Source of the DNA: Streptomyces sp. R28
Lineage (GTDB): Bacteria > Actinomycetota > Actinomycetes > Streptomycetales > Streptomycetaceae
DNA length: 64,000 nt
Direction of reading: 5' to 3'
Assembly: GCF_041052385.1 (NCBI RefSeq)
Contig: NZ_CP163439.1
Coordinates: forward strand, 8,173,001-8,237,000
A program made the position numbers and the translations under genes. Shown piece by piece: positions 1-8,023 of this stretch (positions are counted from its first letter, which is position 1; each line of letters begins with the position of its first letter). A model generated the notes under the pieces. The model worked only from the letters and a program-made list of their open reading frames with translations, searched no databases and had not been told where the DNA came from.

Positions 1-752
1 GGGCGGTCGCCGCGGGCGTAGGCGTGATCGAGCGCGGCCCGCTCCTTCACGGTGTCGGTCGGCTTCCAGAAGCCGCGGTGCTGGTGCGCCACCAGCCGCC
101 CGCGCTTGGCCAGTTGGGCGCATCCGTCGGCGACCAGGTCCCCGCCCTCCGGTATGTGGTCGAAGACCTCCTGGCGGAGCACGAAGTAGCCGCCGTTCTC
201 CCACAGCGGCAGTTCGCTCACCGCGGTGATGCCGCCCACCAGTCCGTCCTCGCCCAACTCCACGCAGTGGAACGACGACTGCGGCGGCACCACCATCATC
301 GACGCACCCGCGTCGCGCGCGGCGAACTTCTCGATCATCTCCGGCAGCGGGGCGTCGGTGAGGACGTCGGCGTAGTTGGCGAGGAACATCTCGTCGCCGT
401 CCAGGTGGTGGCGCACCCGGCGCAGCCGCTCCCCGATCGGTGACTCGATGCCGGTCTGCGCGAACGTGATCGTCCAGTCCGAGATGTCGGTGGACAGCAG
501 CTCGGTCTGCCCGCCCCGCAGCACGAAGTCGTTGGACGTCGTCTCCTCGTAGTTGAGGAAGAAGTCCTTGATGTGGTGGGCGCCGTAGCCGAGGCACAGG
601 ATGAACTCCGTGTGCCCGAAGTGCGCGTAGTACCGCATGACGTGCCAGATCAGCGGCCTGGGGCCGACCATCGCCATCGGCTTGGGCACGTCGTCCGCGG
701 CACCGCTGCGCATCCGCATCCCGTAACCGCCGCAGAACAGAACGACCTTCAT
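1..752 (-). CDS. rfbF: Glucose-1-phosphate cytidylyltransferase, partial
   Basis: Predicted to join CTP and glucose 1-phosphate to CDP-glucose, the entry to CDP-activated deoxysugars. The protein starts MKVVLFCGGYGMRMR, has KPMAMVG after the nucleotide-binding loop, then LIWHVMRYYAHFG and GYGAHHIKDFFLNYE, which is the family's N-terminal signature. About 250 codons are present and the gene runs off the left edge, so its C terminus is not seen. The ATG overlaps the stop of the upstream methyltransferase by four bases (ATGA), so it is translationally coupled and is the most promoter-distal exopolysaccharide gene visible. The glycine loop reads CGGYGMR instead of the usual AGGLGTR. Substrate is inferred from family resemblance only. 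Confidence 0.85.
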   Translation of the reverse strand, partial: MKVVLFCGGYGMRMRSGAADDVPKPMAMVGPRPLIWHVMRYYAHFGHTEFILCLGYGAHHIKDFFLNYEETTSNDFVLRGGQTELLSTDISDWTITFAQTGIESPIGERLRRVRHHLDGDEMFLANYADVLTDAPLPEMIEKFAARDAGASMMVVPPQSSFHCVELGEDGLVGGITAVSELPLWENGGYFVLRQEVFDHIPEGGDLVADGCAQLAKRGRLVAHQHRGFWKPTDTVKERAALDHAYARGDR

Positions 753-1999
753 GCTGTGACCTTTCGCGACGCGACCTCGACGATGCTCAGTTCCGGGATG
801 GGGAAGACCAGCCGACCGCCCCAGTCGTGCACGAAGGACAGCTGCTCGACCAGCTCGGCCCGCAGGTTCCACGGGAGGACGAGCACGTAGTCCGGCTTGT
901 CGGCGGCTATCTGCTCGGGCGGCAGGACCGGGATACGGGTCCCCGGGGTGAACCTGCCGTGCTTGTAGGGGTTGCGGTCGACCGTGTACGGGAGCAGGTC
1001 GGGCCGGATGCCGCAGTGGTTGAGCAGAGTGTTGCCCTTGCCCGGGGCGCCGTAACCGACGACCGTCTCGCCGCGCTCGGCCGCCTCGATGAGGAACTTG
1101 AGGAGGTCCCGGCGCACCTTGGCCACCCGGGCGGAGAACTCGGTGTACCCGGACAGATCCTGCAGCCCGGCGGCCTTCTCCCGGTCCAGCACGTCGGCCA
1201 CCCGATGGCCAGGCTCGCCGGCCACCTCGGTGGGCCGGGCCCACAGCCGGATGGAGCCGCCGTGCGTGGGCAGCAACTCGACGTCCACGAGCGTGAGTCC
1301 GCCGCTGGCCAGCGCGCGGATCGCGGACGCGACCGTGTAGTACTGGAAGTGCTCGTGGTAGATCGTGTCGTACTGGTTCTCCTCGATCAGGGTCAGCAGG
1401 TGCTGCACCTCGATGGAGACCCAGCCGTCGTCGGCGACGAGGGCGCGCAGCCCCTGGGTGAACCCGACCACGTCGGGGATGTGCGCGTACACGTTGTTGG
1501 CCACGACCAGATCCGCCGGGCCGTGCTCGGCGCGGACGGCCGAGCCGGTGTCCGGGCTCAGGAACTCCGTGAGCGTGGGCACACCCGCGTCCCGCGCCGT
1601 GGCACCGACGTTCACCGACGGCTCGATGCCGAGGCACCGGATCCCGCGGTCCACCACATGCCGCAGCAGGTACCCGTCGTTGCTCGCGACCTCGACCACG
1701 AAGGCGTCGGGGCCGAGACCCACCCGCGCCGCGGCGTCGGCGACGAACGTGCGCGCGTGCTCCACCCAGGAGGTCGAGAAGGAGGAGAAGTACGCGTACT
1801 CGCTGAACGTCTCCTCCGGCGTGATCAGCGGCGGGATCTGCGCCAGCCAGCAGTCGGTGCAGACCCGCAGGTGCAGCGGGTACGCCGGTTCCGCCCGGTC
1901 CAGTTGGTCCGCGGCGAGAAAGCTCTCACATGGTGGCGTCGCCCCGAGGTCGACGACGCTCGCCATGGCTTCCGAGCCGCAGAGTCGGCATCGTGTCAT
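749..1999 (-). CDS. NDP-sugar C-methyltransferase (SAM-dependent)
   Basis: Probably adds a methyl group to a ring carbon of a nucleotide-activated keto-deoxyhexose. The layout is that of the TylC3/EvaC-type C-methyltransferases: an N-terminal zinc site with Cys4/Cys7 and Cys47/Cys50, a SAM-binding fold with VVEVASNDGYLL at about residues 101-112, the motif YHEHFQYYT near residue 208, and a C-terminal lobe with GYGAPGKGNTLLNHCGI near residue 315. Its 416 residues are normal for the family. The ATG at 1999 overlaps the preceding glycosyltransferase stop by four bases. With the downstream cytidylyltransferase it implies that the polymer carries a C-methylated branched sugar. The ring position methylated cannot be read from the sequence. 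Confidence 0.85.
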   Translation of the reverse strand: MTRCRLCGSEAMASVVDLGATPPCESFLAADQLDRAEPAYPLHLRVCTDCWLAQIPPLITPEETFSEYAYFSSFSTSWVEHARTFVADAAARVGLGPDAFVVEVASNDGYLLRHVVDRGIRCLGIEPSVNVGATARDAGVPTLTEFLSPDTGSAVRAEHGPADLVVANNVYAHIPDVVGFTQGLRALVADDGWVSIEVQHLLTLIEENQYDTIYHEHFQYYTVASAIRALASGGLTLVDVELLPTHGGSIRLWARPTEVAGEPGHRVADVLDREKAAGLQDLSGYTEFSARVAKVRRDLLKFLIEAAERGETVVGYGAPGKGNTLLNHCGIRPDLLPYTVDRNPYKHGRFTPGTRIPVLPPEQIAADKPDYVLVLPWNLRAELVEQLSFVHDWGGRLVFPIPELSIVEVASRKVTA

Positions 2000-3276
2000 C
2001 TACTGTCCCCATCCCCCCTGCTCGCGCGGGCCCCCCGCCGCGAGTCAGCGTTTCCGTTTCCTAGTGGCGGCGGGCTGTCCCCGCCGCCGGACCGACCCGC
2101 GATCGCGGTGCGGTACCCCTCCACCAGGCGCTCCAGGCCGACGGCCGGGCTGAAGCCCTGCTCGTATCGGCGCCGGGCCGCCTGGCCCATCTCCCGGTTG
2201 CGGCCCGGTTCGGCCGCGATCCGGCGTATGCAGGACGCGAGCGAGGCGGCCTCGCCCGGCCGGTGCAGCAGCCCGGTCACACCGTCCTCGACGAGTTCGA
2301 CGAAGGCGCCGTGCCCGGCGGCGACGGTCGGGACCCCGGCCGCCATCGCCTCCACGACCACCAGGCCGAACGCCTCCAGCCACGTCGAGGGAGCCACCAC
2401 GGCGACCGACCGCGCGATGGCCTGACGGCACTGAGCCGGGTCGTACAGGCCGACGTAGCGGACGTCGTCCCGGCCCGCGGCCCAGGCGGTCACCTCTCGC
2501 TCCAGCGGCCCCGTGCCGGCGATGACGAGCGGCACGCCCACACCGCCGTTCGCGGCGATCTCGTCCCACGCGGCCATGAGCAGCCGAACGCCCTTGGCCT
2601 CCGCGAGCCGGCCGAGATAGAGCAGATGCTCCCCGGCGCCCGATCGGCGGGCATCGGGGTCGGGCACGAAGTTGTGCTTGACCGCCAGTCGCTCGGCCGG
2701 CATGCCGGCCTGCACCAGGACGTCGCGCTGCGCCGCGGAGATACAGAAGAACCGGTCCACGCCGGACCACCACCGCCGCCGGTTGACCGACAGACTGACC
2801 GCGAGCGGCACCGTCGCAAGCCGGGAGTTCCGGTAGCAGCCGTGCCGGACCGCGGGCAGCGGCGCCGACGACCCGACGCACTCGGTGCACGGCCGGCCGT
2901 CCCGCTGCAGCGTGCCGGGCGGGCAGACCTGGGTGTAGTTGTGCAGCGTGGCGACGGCGGGCACGCCGGCGTCGGCGCAGGCGGCCAGCACCGCCGGCGA
3001 CAGGAGCGGGAAGACGTTGTGGACGTGCACCACGTCCGGCCGCTCGGCGCGGAGCCGGGTGGCGAGTTCCGTGCGGACCGCCGGGTTCCACGGCACGAGC
3101 AGCGGCACCGCGACCTTGCCCAGCAGGGACCGGCCGGCGATGTCGTCGCTGCGCCGCTCGAACACCTCGACCTGATGGCCGGCCGCGCGCAGCAGCTCCA
3201 CCTCCTGGTCGACGACCTTGTTCTCGCCGCTCGGCTGTGCCGAGGCGTAGCGGTTGTGCACCACGAGGATGCGCAT
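1996..3276 (-). CDS. Glycosyltransferase family 4
   Basis: GT-B fold retaining glycosyltransferase, cytoplasmic, expected to add one sugar to the lipid-linked repeat unit. The N-terminal half has MRILVVHNRY, then DVVHVHNVFPLLSP; the C-terminal half has LLYLGRLAEAKG and the E-x7-E nucleotide-sugar motif in EAFGLVVVEAMAAG near residue 305. I place the start at the ATG at 3276, which has GGAGG 13 bases upstream and begins exactly at the first beta strand; the open frame continues further upstream but that part overlaps the Wzy gene and is not protein-like. The protein has 426 residues. A cysteine-rich CPPG...CTECVG segment near residues 125-140 resembles that of many polysaccharide GT4 enzymes. 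Acceptor and donor are unknown. Confidence 0.88.
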   Translation of the reverse strand: MRILVVHNRYASAQPSGENKVVDQEVELLRAAGHQVEVFERRSDDIAGRSLLGKVAVPLLVPWNPAVRTELATRLRAERPDVVHVHNVFPLLSPAVLAACADAGVPAVATLHNYTQVCPPGTLQRDGRPCTECVGSSAPLPAVRHGCYRNSRLATVPLAVSLSVNRRRWWSGVDRFFCISAAQRDVLVQAGMPAERLAVKHNFVPDPDARRSGAGEHLLYLGRLAEAKGVRLLMAAWDEIAANGGVGVPLVIAGTGPLEREVTAWAAGRDDVRYVGLYDPAQCRQAIARSVAVVAPSTWLEAFGLVVVEAMAAGVPTVAAGHGAFVELVEDGVTGLLHRPGEAASLASCIRRIAAEPGRNREMGQAARRRYEQGFSPAVGLERLVEGYRTAIAGRSGGGDSPPPLGNGNADSRRGARASRGDGDSR

Positions 3277-3278
3277 GC

Positions 3279-4511
3279 TCACCTCACCTCCGATCTCTGG
3301 GCCCATCGCGGGATGCGTTGTCGAGGGACTTCGGGCGTCGCGAGGGCAGTGGCCGCGGCGGGCGCCGCCAACAGCGAGGCGGCCAGGGCCAGGTGCAGCA
3401 GATACGGCGAGGCGTCGCCCAGTCCGGCCTCGGTGTACGACGCGATCGCGCAGTAGCTGATCAGGAAGATCGCGCAGGCCCGCTGCAGCGACGGTGGCCG
3501 CAGCAACGCGACGCCGCCCAGCACGATGATGATCGCCGCGACGAGGGCGACGCCGATCAGGCCCTGCTCGTTGTAGACGGCCAGCCAGCTGTTGTCGATC
3601 GGCAGCCCGCCGAACGACTTGTCGCCCAGCCCCACGCCGAACAACTTCTCCCCGGTCGACCGGGGCGCGGCCAGCAGGGCGTCCCAGACCTTGGCCCGAC
3701 CGGTGAGGCTGGAGAAGTTCTCCTTGCTCTGTCCGCGCAGGAACCACGCCTGCAGCATGGAGGCGAACCCCACTGCGGCCACCGTGGCGCACACCACCGC
3801 CCAGGTGAAGAAGCGGCGGGCCGCGGCACTGGTGAGCAGGAGCGAGCCGATCGCCAACACCAGCCCGAGCATCAGGCCGAGCGTGGCCGTCCGGGTATGG
3901 GTCAGCCCGAGGAGGACGAGTGACGGCACGATGACCACCGCCGCACTGGTCCTGTCGGTCCGGCGGCCCAGGAGCAGCAGCACGGTGAGCCCGGTGATCA
4001 CCGCGGCGTACTGGCCGATCTGCGGCGGGGTGAGCGGCCACAACGCGCCGACGAGGCGCCCGCCGTAGAGGTCGGGCAGGGCCGCGCCCGGTGAGACGAC
4101 CAGGCCGGCGGCCACCGACCCGAGCACCGCGAAGTACATCCGGATGTGGTGCCGTACGAACGTCAGGCTGCCGTCCCACCAGCGGCTGAGCAGCCACAGC
4201 GTGCAGACGAAGAGAGTCAGCCGGAAGCAGCGGAACAGCGCACCGAACCCGGACTCCAGTTGCACGCTGGAGATCAGGCTCGTCACCAGCAGCAGGGTGA
4301 GCAGGAGCACGTACGCACTGGCTCGGATGCGCAGCCGGAGATTGACCGCGAGCGCCAGCGTGAACGCGGCGACCAGCGCCCCCATGGTGACCAGCTGGAT
4401 GAGGGAACGAGGCAGCGGGACGATGGTCTTCGCCCCGGCCGAGCCGAGCGTGTTGAGGACCAGCAGCCCCCAGACCACTCCGACGATCTTCGGCGTGCGC
4501 TCCGCCTCCAT
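3279..4511 (-). CDS. O-antigen ligase/Wzy-type polysaccharide polymerase
   Basis: Polytopic inner-membrane protein with about ten hydrophobic segments and the Wzy_C-type large loop (residues about 240-300) containing FSSLTGRAKVWDALL and GVGLGDKSFGG. Such proteins polymerise undecaprenyl-linked repeat units outside the membrane. The R in GRAKVW and the HTRT motif near residue 200 match conserved positions of the ligase/polymerase superfamily. Length (about 410) is typical. The ATG at 4511 lies one base after the beta-helix gene stop; a GTG at 4520, giving an eight-base overlap, is the alternative. Neighbours (two Wzz proteins, several glycosyltransferases) make polymerase more likely than ligase. 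Confidence 0.85.
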   Translation of the reverse strand: MEAERTPKIVGVVWGLLVLNTLGSAGAKTIVPLPRSLIQLVTMGALVAAFTLALAVNLRLRIRASAYVLLLTLLLVTSLISSVQLESGFGALFRCFRLTLFVCTLWLLSRWWDGSLTFVRHHIRMYFAVLGSVAAGLVVSPGAALPDLYGGRLVGALWPLTPPQIGQYAAVITGLTVLLLLGRRTDRTSAAVVIVPSLVLLGLTHTRTATLGLMLGLVLAIGSLLLTSAAARRFFTWAVVCATVAAVGFASMLQAWFLRGQSKENFSSLTGRAKVWDALLAAPRSTGEKLFGVGLGDKSFGGLPIDNSWLAVYNEQGLIGVALVAAIIIVLGGVALLRPPSLQRACAIFLISYCAIASYTEAGLGDASPYLLHLALAASLLAAPAAATALATPEVPRQRIPRWAQRSEVR

Positions 4512-4512
4512 C

Positions 4513-6048
4513 TCAACCACCGGCCCGTGGGTCGAGGGCGCTGCCCGTGTCCTGCTGGTAGGGCATGCCCTGCCAGCTCTCGAAGTCGAGCACCCGGCTC
4601 GGGTCGTGGGCGACGAACTTCCACGGTCCGACGTAGACGTTGTCGTGCCAGCGGTTGTGCTGCTTGCGCGTGATCGCGTCGGCGACCTTCTCGCCCTTGT
4701 ACGGCGACCAGTCCGGATAGGTGCCGTAGTTGGACAGCACCGCCATGCGGTCGCACTTCGCCGTGCACTTGACGACGGACTTGTCCAGCACGAAGCGGTT
4801 GTCGTGGATGTCCACCCACTGGGTCTTCCACCGGCAGTCGGCGTAGAGGGGTGCCTTCGCGATCGCCGACTTCGCGCAGCCGGCGGTCTTCTTCACCAGC
4901 AACGTGCAGTCACCGGACGAGGTGTTGGCCGGGCTGTTGCAGAACCGGTCGGCGTTCTCCCACAGGGTGATCCCGGACCAGTTGTCCTCCAGCACGTTCC
5001 GGTAGATCTCGATCTTGTCGGTGCGGGCCTCGATCCGTGGTTCGCCGCCGGACTCGGACAAGTAGACGGTCGCGAACGGGAAGTTGTCGCCGTGGTCGGC
5101 CGCCCTGCGGCCCTCGACCCAGTTGTTCCGGCGGATCGTGTTGTTCCGGATGACCGCGTTGTAGCTGATCTCGTAGATCAGCGCGGCACCGTCGTTGGCC
5201 TCGATCACGTTGTTCTCGATGCGGAAGTCATTGTTGTTGGTGTCCGCCCACAACCCTGTTCCGCGGTTGTCGTGCACCCAGTTGCCGCGCACGTCGGCGC
5301 CGTCGACGGCCCAGAACTTGATGCCTCCGGTGCAGCCGCAGCCCTCCCGCCGCCGCTCCCAGTCGCCGGTGTTGTTGCCCACGATCTCGTTGCCCTCGAC
5401 CACCAGGCCGCTGATACGGCCTTTGCCCTTGTACGCGTTCATGCCGTACTGGCCGTTGTCGCGCAGGCAGCTGGCGCGGACCTGCTGGCGGGCACCGGCC
5501 ATCAGCCCGGCGCCGGAGTTGTCCCGGATCGTCGCGTGCTCGATCACCCACCCGTCGGCCGAGTCATGGTTGACCACGCCTTCGTCCATCGGGGCCACGA
5601 AATGCTGGACGGTCAGATAGCGGATGGCGACGTCGCGGGCGCTGCCGCTGAACGCGTACTGGTTCTTCTTCCCGCCGTCGAGCACCGCGCCCGGCGCACC
5701 GAGGTAGCGGTTCCCCCGCTTGGGGATGACCTGGGCGTAGCGGTCCGGATCGAGCCTGTGCTTGCCCGGTCGAAGCCAGAACGTGGTGTTCGGGGGGCTG
5801 CTCTTGGTCTTCGCTGCCAAGTCACCGACCACCGCGGGGTCGACCGTCACCGCGCCCGCCGGTGCCTTCGCCGGCCCGGCCGCGGGCTTGGCACACACCC
5901 GGGCCACGGCCTTGGCCGCGGAAGTGGACGTGGATGGCGCAACGGTCGGCTCCGCCGCGCGGGCGCCCGGCATGCTCGTACAGCCGGTCGCCGCCAGCAG
6001 GGCCAGCGCCGCCGCCGGCACCGCCCAGTCCCGCCATTTGATCCCCAC
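4513..6048 (-). CDS. Right-handed parallel beta-helix lipoprotein
   Basis: Predicted exported lipoprotein with a polysaccharide-binding or polysaccharide-modifying beta-helix. A GTG start at 6048 has a strong GGAGGAGGA five bases upstream. Residues 1-23 form a signal peptide ending LLAATGC, so Cys23 is the likely lipidated residue. From about residue 100 to 420 the chain is a series of PbH1 coils, recognisable by repeated IRNNTIRRN, VEGNEIVGNN and IENNVIEAND patterns rich in Asn and Gly. The fold is shared by pectate lyases and by AlgG-type mannuronan C5-epimerases, but I do not see the AlgG DPHD catalytic motif, so neither lyase nor epimerase activity is assured. It sits between the polymerase and a heparinase-type lyase. 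Confidence 0.85.
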   Translation of the reverse strand: MGIKWRDWAVPAAALALLAATGCTSMPGARAAEPTVAPSTSTSAAKAVARVCAKPAAGPAKAPAGAVTVDPAVVGDLAAKTKSSPPNTTFWLRPGKHRLDPDRYAQVIPKRGNRYLGAPGAVLDGGKKNQYAFSGSARDVAIRYLTVQHFVAPMDEGVVNHDSADGWVIEHATIRDNSGAGLMAGARQQVRASCLRDNGQYGMNAYKGKGRISGLVVEGNEIVGNNTGDWERRREGCGCTGGIKFWAVDGADVRGNWVHDNRGTGLWADTNNNDFRIENNVIEANDGAALIYEISYNAVIRNNTIRRNNWVEGRRAADHGDNFPFATVYLSESGGEPRIEARTDKIEIYRNVLEDNWSGITLWENADRFCNSPANTSSGDCTLLVKKTAGCAKSAIAKAPLYADCRWKTQWVDIHDNRFVLDKSVVKCTAKCDRMAVLSNYGTYPDWSPYKGEKVADAITRKQHNRWHDNVYVGPWKFVAHDPSRVLDFESWQGMPYQQDTGSALDPRAGG

Positions 6049-6064
6049 GTGTCCTCCTCCCTCC

Positions 6065-8023
6065 CTAGCCGCGGAACCTGAGCACGGTGGTGAAGCCCTC
6101 CGCGCCGTCGCTGAAGCCGGTGCCGACCAGCGTGGTGGTGGGTTCCTTGCGTCCGAATCCGGCGGAGTACCAGCCCAGGGGCGGGTCGGTCTCGCCGCGA
6201 TGTGCCTGCCAGGACAGCTGTCCTGGCAGGTCGAGCACCGCGGAGCGGTCCTCGCCGTCCCGGGTCCAGGTGAGCTGTGCCCGGTTGTCCACCAGGTCCG
6301 CGGCGATCGCCGGGCCGAGGTGGAACGCCAGGCGTACGGCCCGGCGCGGGCCGCGCACCTCGTCCACCACCCTCAGCTCCTGGCTCTCGGCCGCCAGCTC
6401 CACCCGGCGGCGGTGCACGGAGCCCTCGTAGCCGTCGTGCTCGGCACACCAGCGGGCCACCCCCTCGCCGGATGTGTCCGAGACCAGGACACGGCTGCGG
6501 GCATGCCGGGTCCACAGGAACGGGCCGCCGGAAACGGACTGGTCGCCGCCGTCCAGCTGCAGGGTGTTGTGGCCGAGGGTCGACCGGAAGTACTGCCGCC
6601 ACTCGGGCTGCCCGTGGTAGCAGTACGTCCCCGGGTCGGCGAGCACGTCGACGCCGTCGTGCCGGACCTCCACGGACAGCGCGTCCGCGTGGGCATGCGC
6701 GGCGATGGACAGGAAGCCGTGCGGACCACCGTCGCAGCGGCACCAGATCTCTTGCGGACCGCGCAGGATGGTCATGCCCGCGTCGGCGAATTGGGCCGGT
6801 CGGCTTGCCGGGCGGGTCACGGCCGGTGCGGTTCCCTTGTTCGGGTACGGCCGGATGAGCGCGGCCAGCAGCGGGGTGCGCACGTCGGTGCCGGTCACCG
6901 CCGGCCACCAGGCGAGCCGGCCGAACACGGCGTCCCCGGTGGCCAGCAGCGAGGCCCAGCGGTCGGTGCCCGCGCCGTCCACGATCAGACCGTGCCCGTC
7001 GTCCGCGTCCCCCTGGCGCGGCGGCCGGAGCCGGTTGTCCACGACGGCCGCGAGCGCGTCGGTCATCCGCAGCAGCACCAGCCGGACGGTCGCGGGGACC
7101 GGCACGCCTGCGGCATCCGCCTCGGCCACCGCGGCCAGACCGAGCTCCAGCACCAGTCCGTGATACTCGGTGGCCAGCTCGCGGTTGAGGCCGGAGAGGT
7201 AGGTGTTGCCGCGCAGGTGCCGCTCCAGCGACCGCAGCGCGCCGGTCCGCCAACGCTCCGACGAGGGGAACCAGTCGAACGCGCAGGCCGCTGCCAACTG
7301 CCCGGCGGCCTCTGCGATGACGTGGTTGTTCGCCGAAGAGCCCCGGCTGGGGAAGGCGGCCAGCCAGCGCTGGTGGTGCCAGATCTGGTTCAGCGCCACC
7401 GGGTTGTCCTCGAACAGCCCGGACGCGCCCGGCCAGCCCTCGAGCAGCCGGCGGATCCACACCCAGGACAGCAGCCGGATGCCCAGCTCGATGCCGCTGA
7501 TCCAATGGACGCCGCACAGCGGCGGGTTGGCCGCCCACCACGACCGCAGGTGCTCGGCCACGCGCTCGGCGTACCGCTCGTCCCCGGTGATCGCGTAGGC
7601 GGCGGCGAGCTGGGTGAGGTACTGGTGCCGGGACGGCTCCCAGATCTGCTTGATGTCCCCGACCGCGTCCTCGCTCCGGTACGGCACGTCGAAGGCGTAG
7701 CCCGAGGGAGCCCGGCGCCCGGTCCTCGGGTCGCACCACCAGTCCGGGTCGGCCAGGTCGTCGCGGACCACTCCGAAGTACTCGGCGTGCCCGTCCATCA
7801 GCCGGTCCGCCTCGGCGACGAGACGCTTCGCGGCGTCCGGAGCTACGGCGGCGATCGTGCCCGCGGGCAGGACCGCGGTGAACCGGGCGCCGGTCACGCT
7901 CGGGCAGTCCGGCCGCGCCGACCGCCACCGCCGCCTGCGCACCGCGTCGCCCACCCGGCCCGCGACCTCCTGCGGTCCCATCCGGGACAGCCGCCGCAGG
8001 TACCAGCCCGCGCTCATGGTCAT
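6065..8023 (-). CDS. Heparinase II/III-type polysaccharide lyase
   Basis: Alpha/alpha-toroid plus beta-sandwich lyase of the heparinase II/III/alginate-lyase superfamily, 652 residues. The toroid half contains SSANNHVIAEAAG near residue 235, holding the Asn-His catalytic pair, and the sandwich half contains HAHADALSVEV near residue 445 with the conserved His and Asp. There is no obvious signal peptide; the N terminus reads MTMSAGWYLRRLSRMGP, which is usual for lyase homologues inside polysaccharide operons. The ATG at 8023 overlaps the preceding oxidoreductase stop by four bases; the longer open frame upstream is out-of-register with any family member. It probably trims or edits uronic-acid-containing chains, which fits the AlgD-like dehydrogenase at 16.3 kb. 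Confidence 0.87.
   Translation of the reverse strand: MTMSAGWYLRRLSRMGPQEVAGRVGDAVRRRRWRSARPDCPSVTGARFTAVLPAGTIAAVAPDAAKRLVAEADRLMDGHAEYFGVVRDDLADPDWWCDPRTGRRAPSGYAFDVPYRSEDAVGDIKQIWEPSRHQYLTQLAAAYAITGDERYAERVAEHLRSWWAANPPLCGVHWISGIELGIRLLSWVWIRRLLEGWPGASGLFEDNPVALNQIWHHQRWLAAFPSRGSSANNHVIAEAAGQLAAACAFDWFPSSERWRTGALRSLERHLRGNTYLSGLNRELATEYHGLVLELGLAAVAEADAAGVPVPATVRLVLLRMTDALAAVVDNRLRPPRQGDADDGHGLIVDGAGTDRWASLLATGDAVFGRLAWWPAVTGTDVRTPLLAALIRPYPNKGTAPAVTRPASRPAQFADAGMTILRGPQEIWCRCDGGPHGFLSIAAHAHADALSVEVRHDGVDVLADPGTYCYHGQPEWRQYFRSTLGHNTLQLDGGDQSVSGGPFLWTRHARSRVLVSDTSGEGVARWCAEHDGYEGSVHRRRVELAAESQELRVVDEVRGPRRAVRLAFHLGPAIAADLVDNRAQLTWTRDGEDRSAVLDLPGQLSWQAHRGETDPPLGWYSAGFGRKEPTTTLVGTGFSDGAEGFTTVLRFRG

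Noticed and set aside
1996..4197. 733-codon version of the GT4 gene
   Set aside because: Residues before the ATG at 3276 overlap the Wzy gene, are Arg/Ala-rich and unlike any glycosyltransferase; the internal ATG has the ribosome-binding site.
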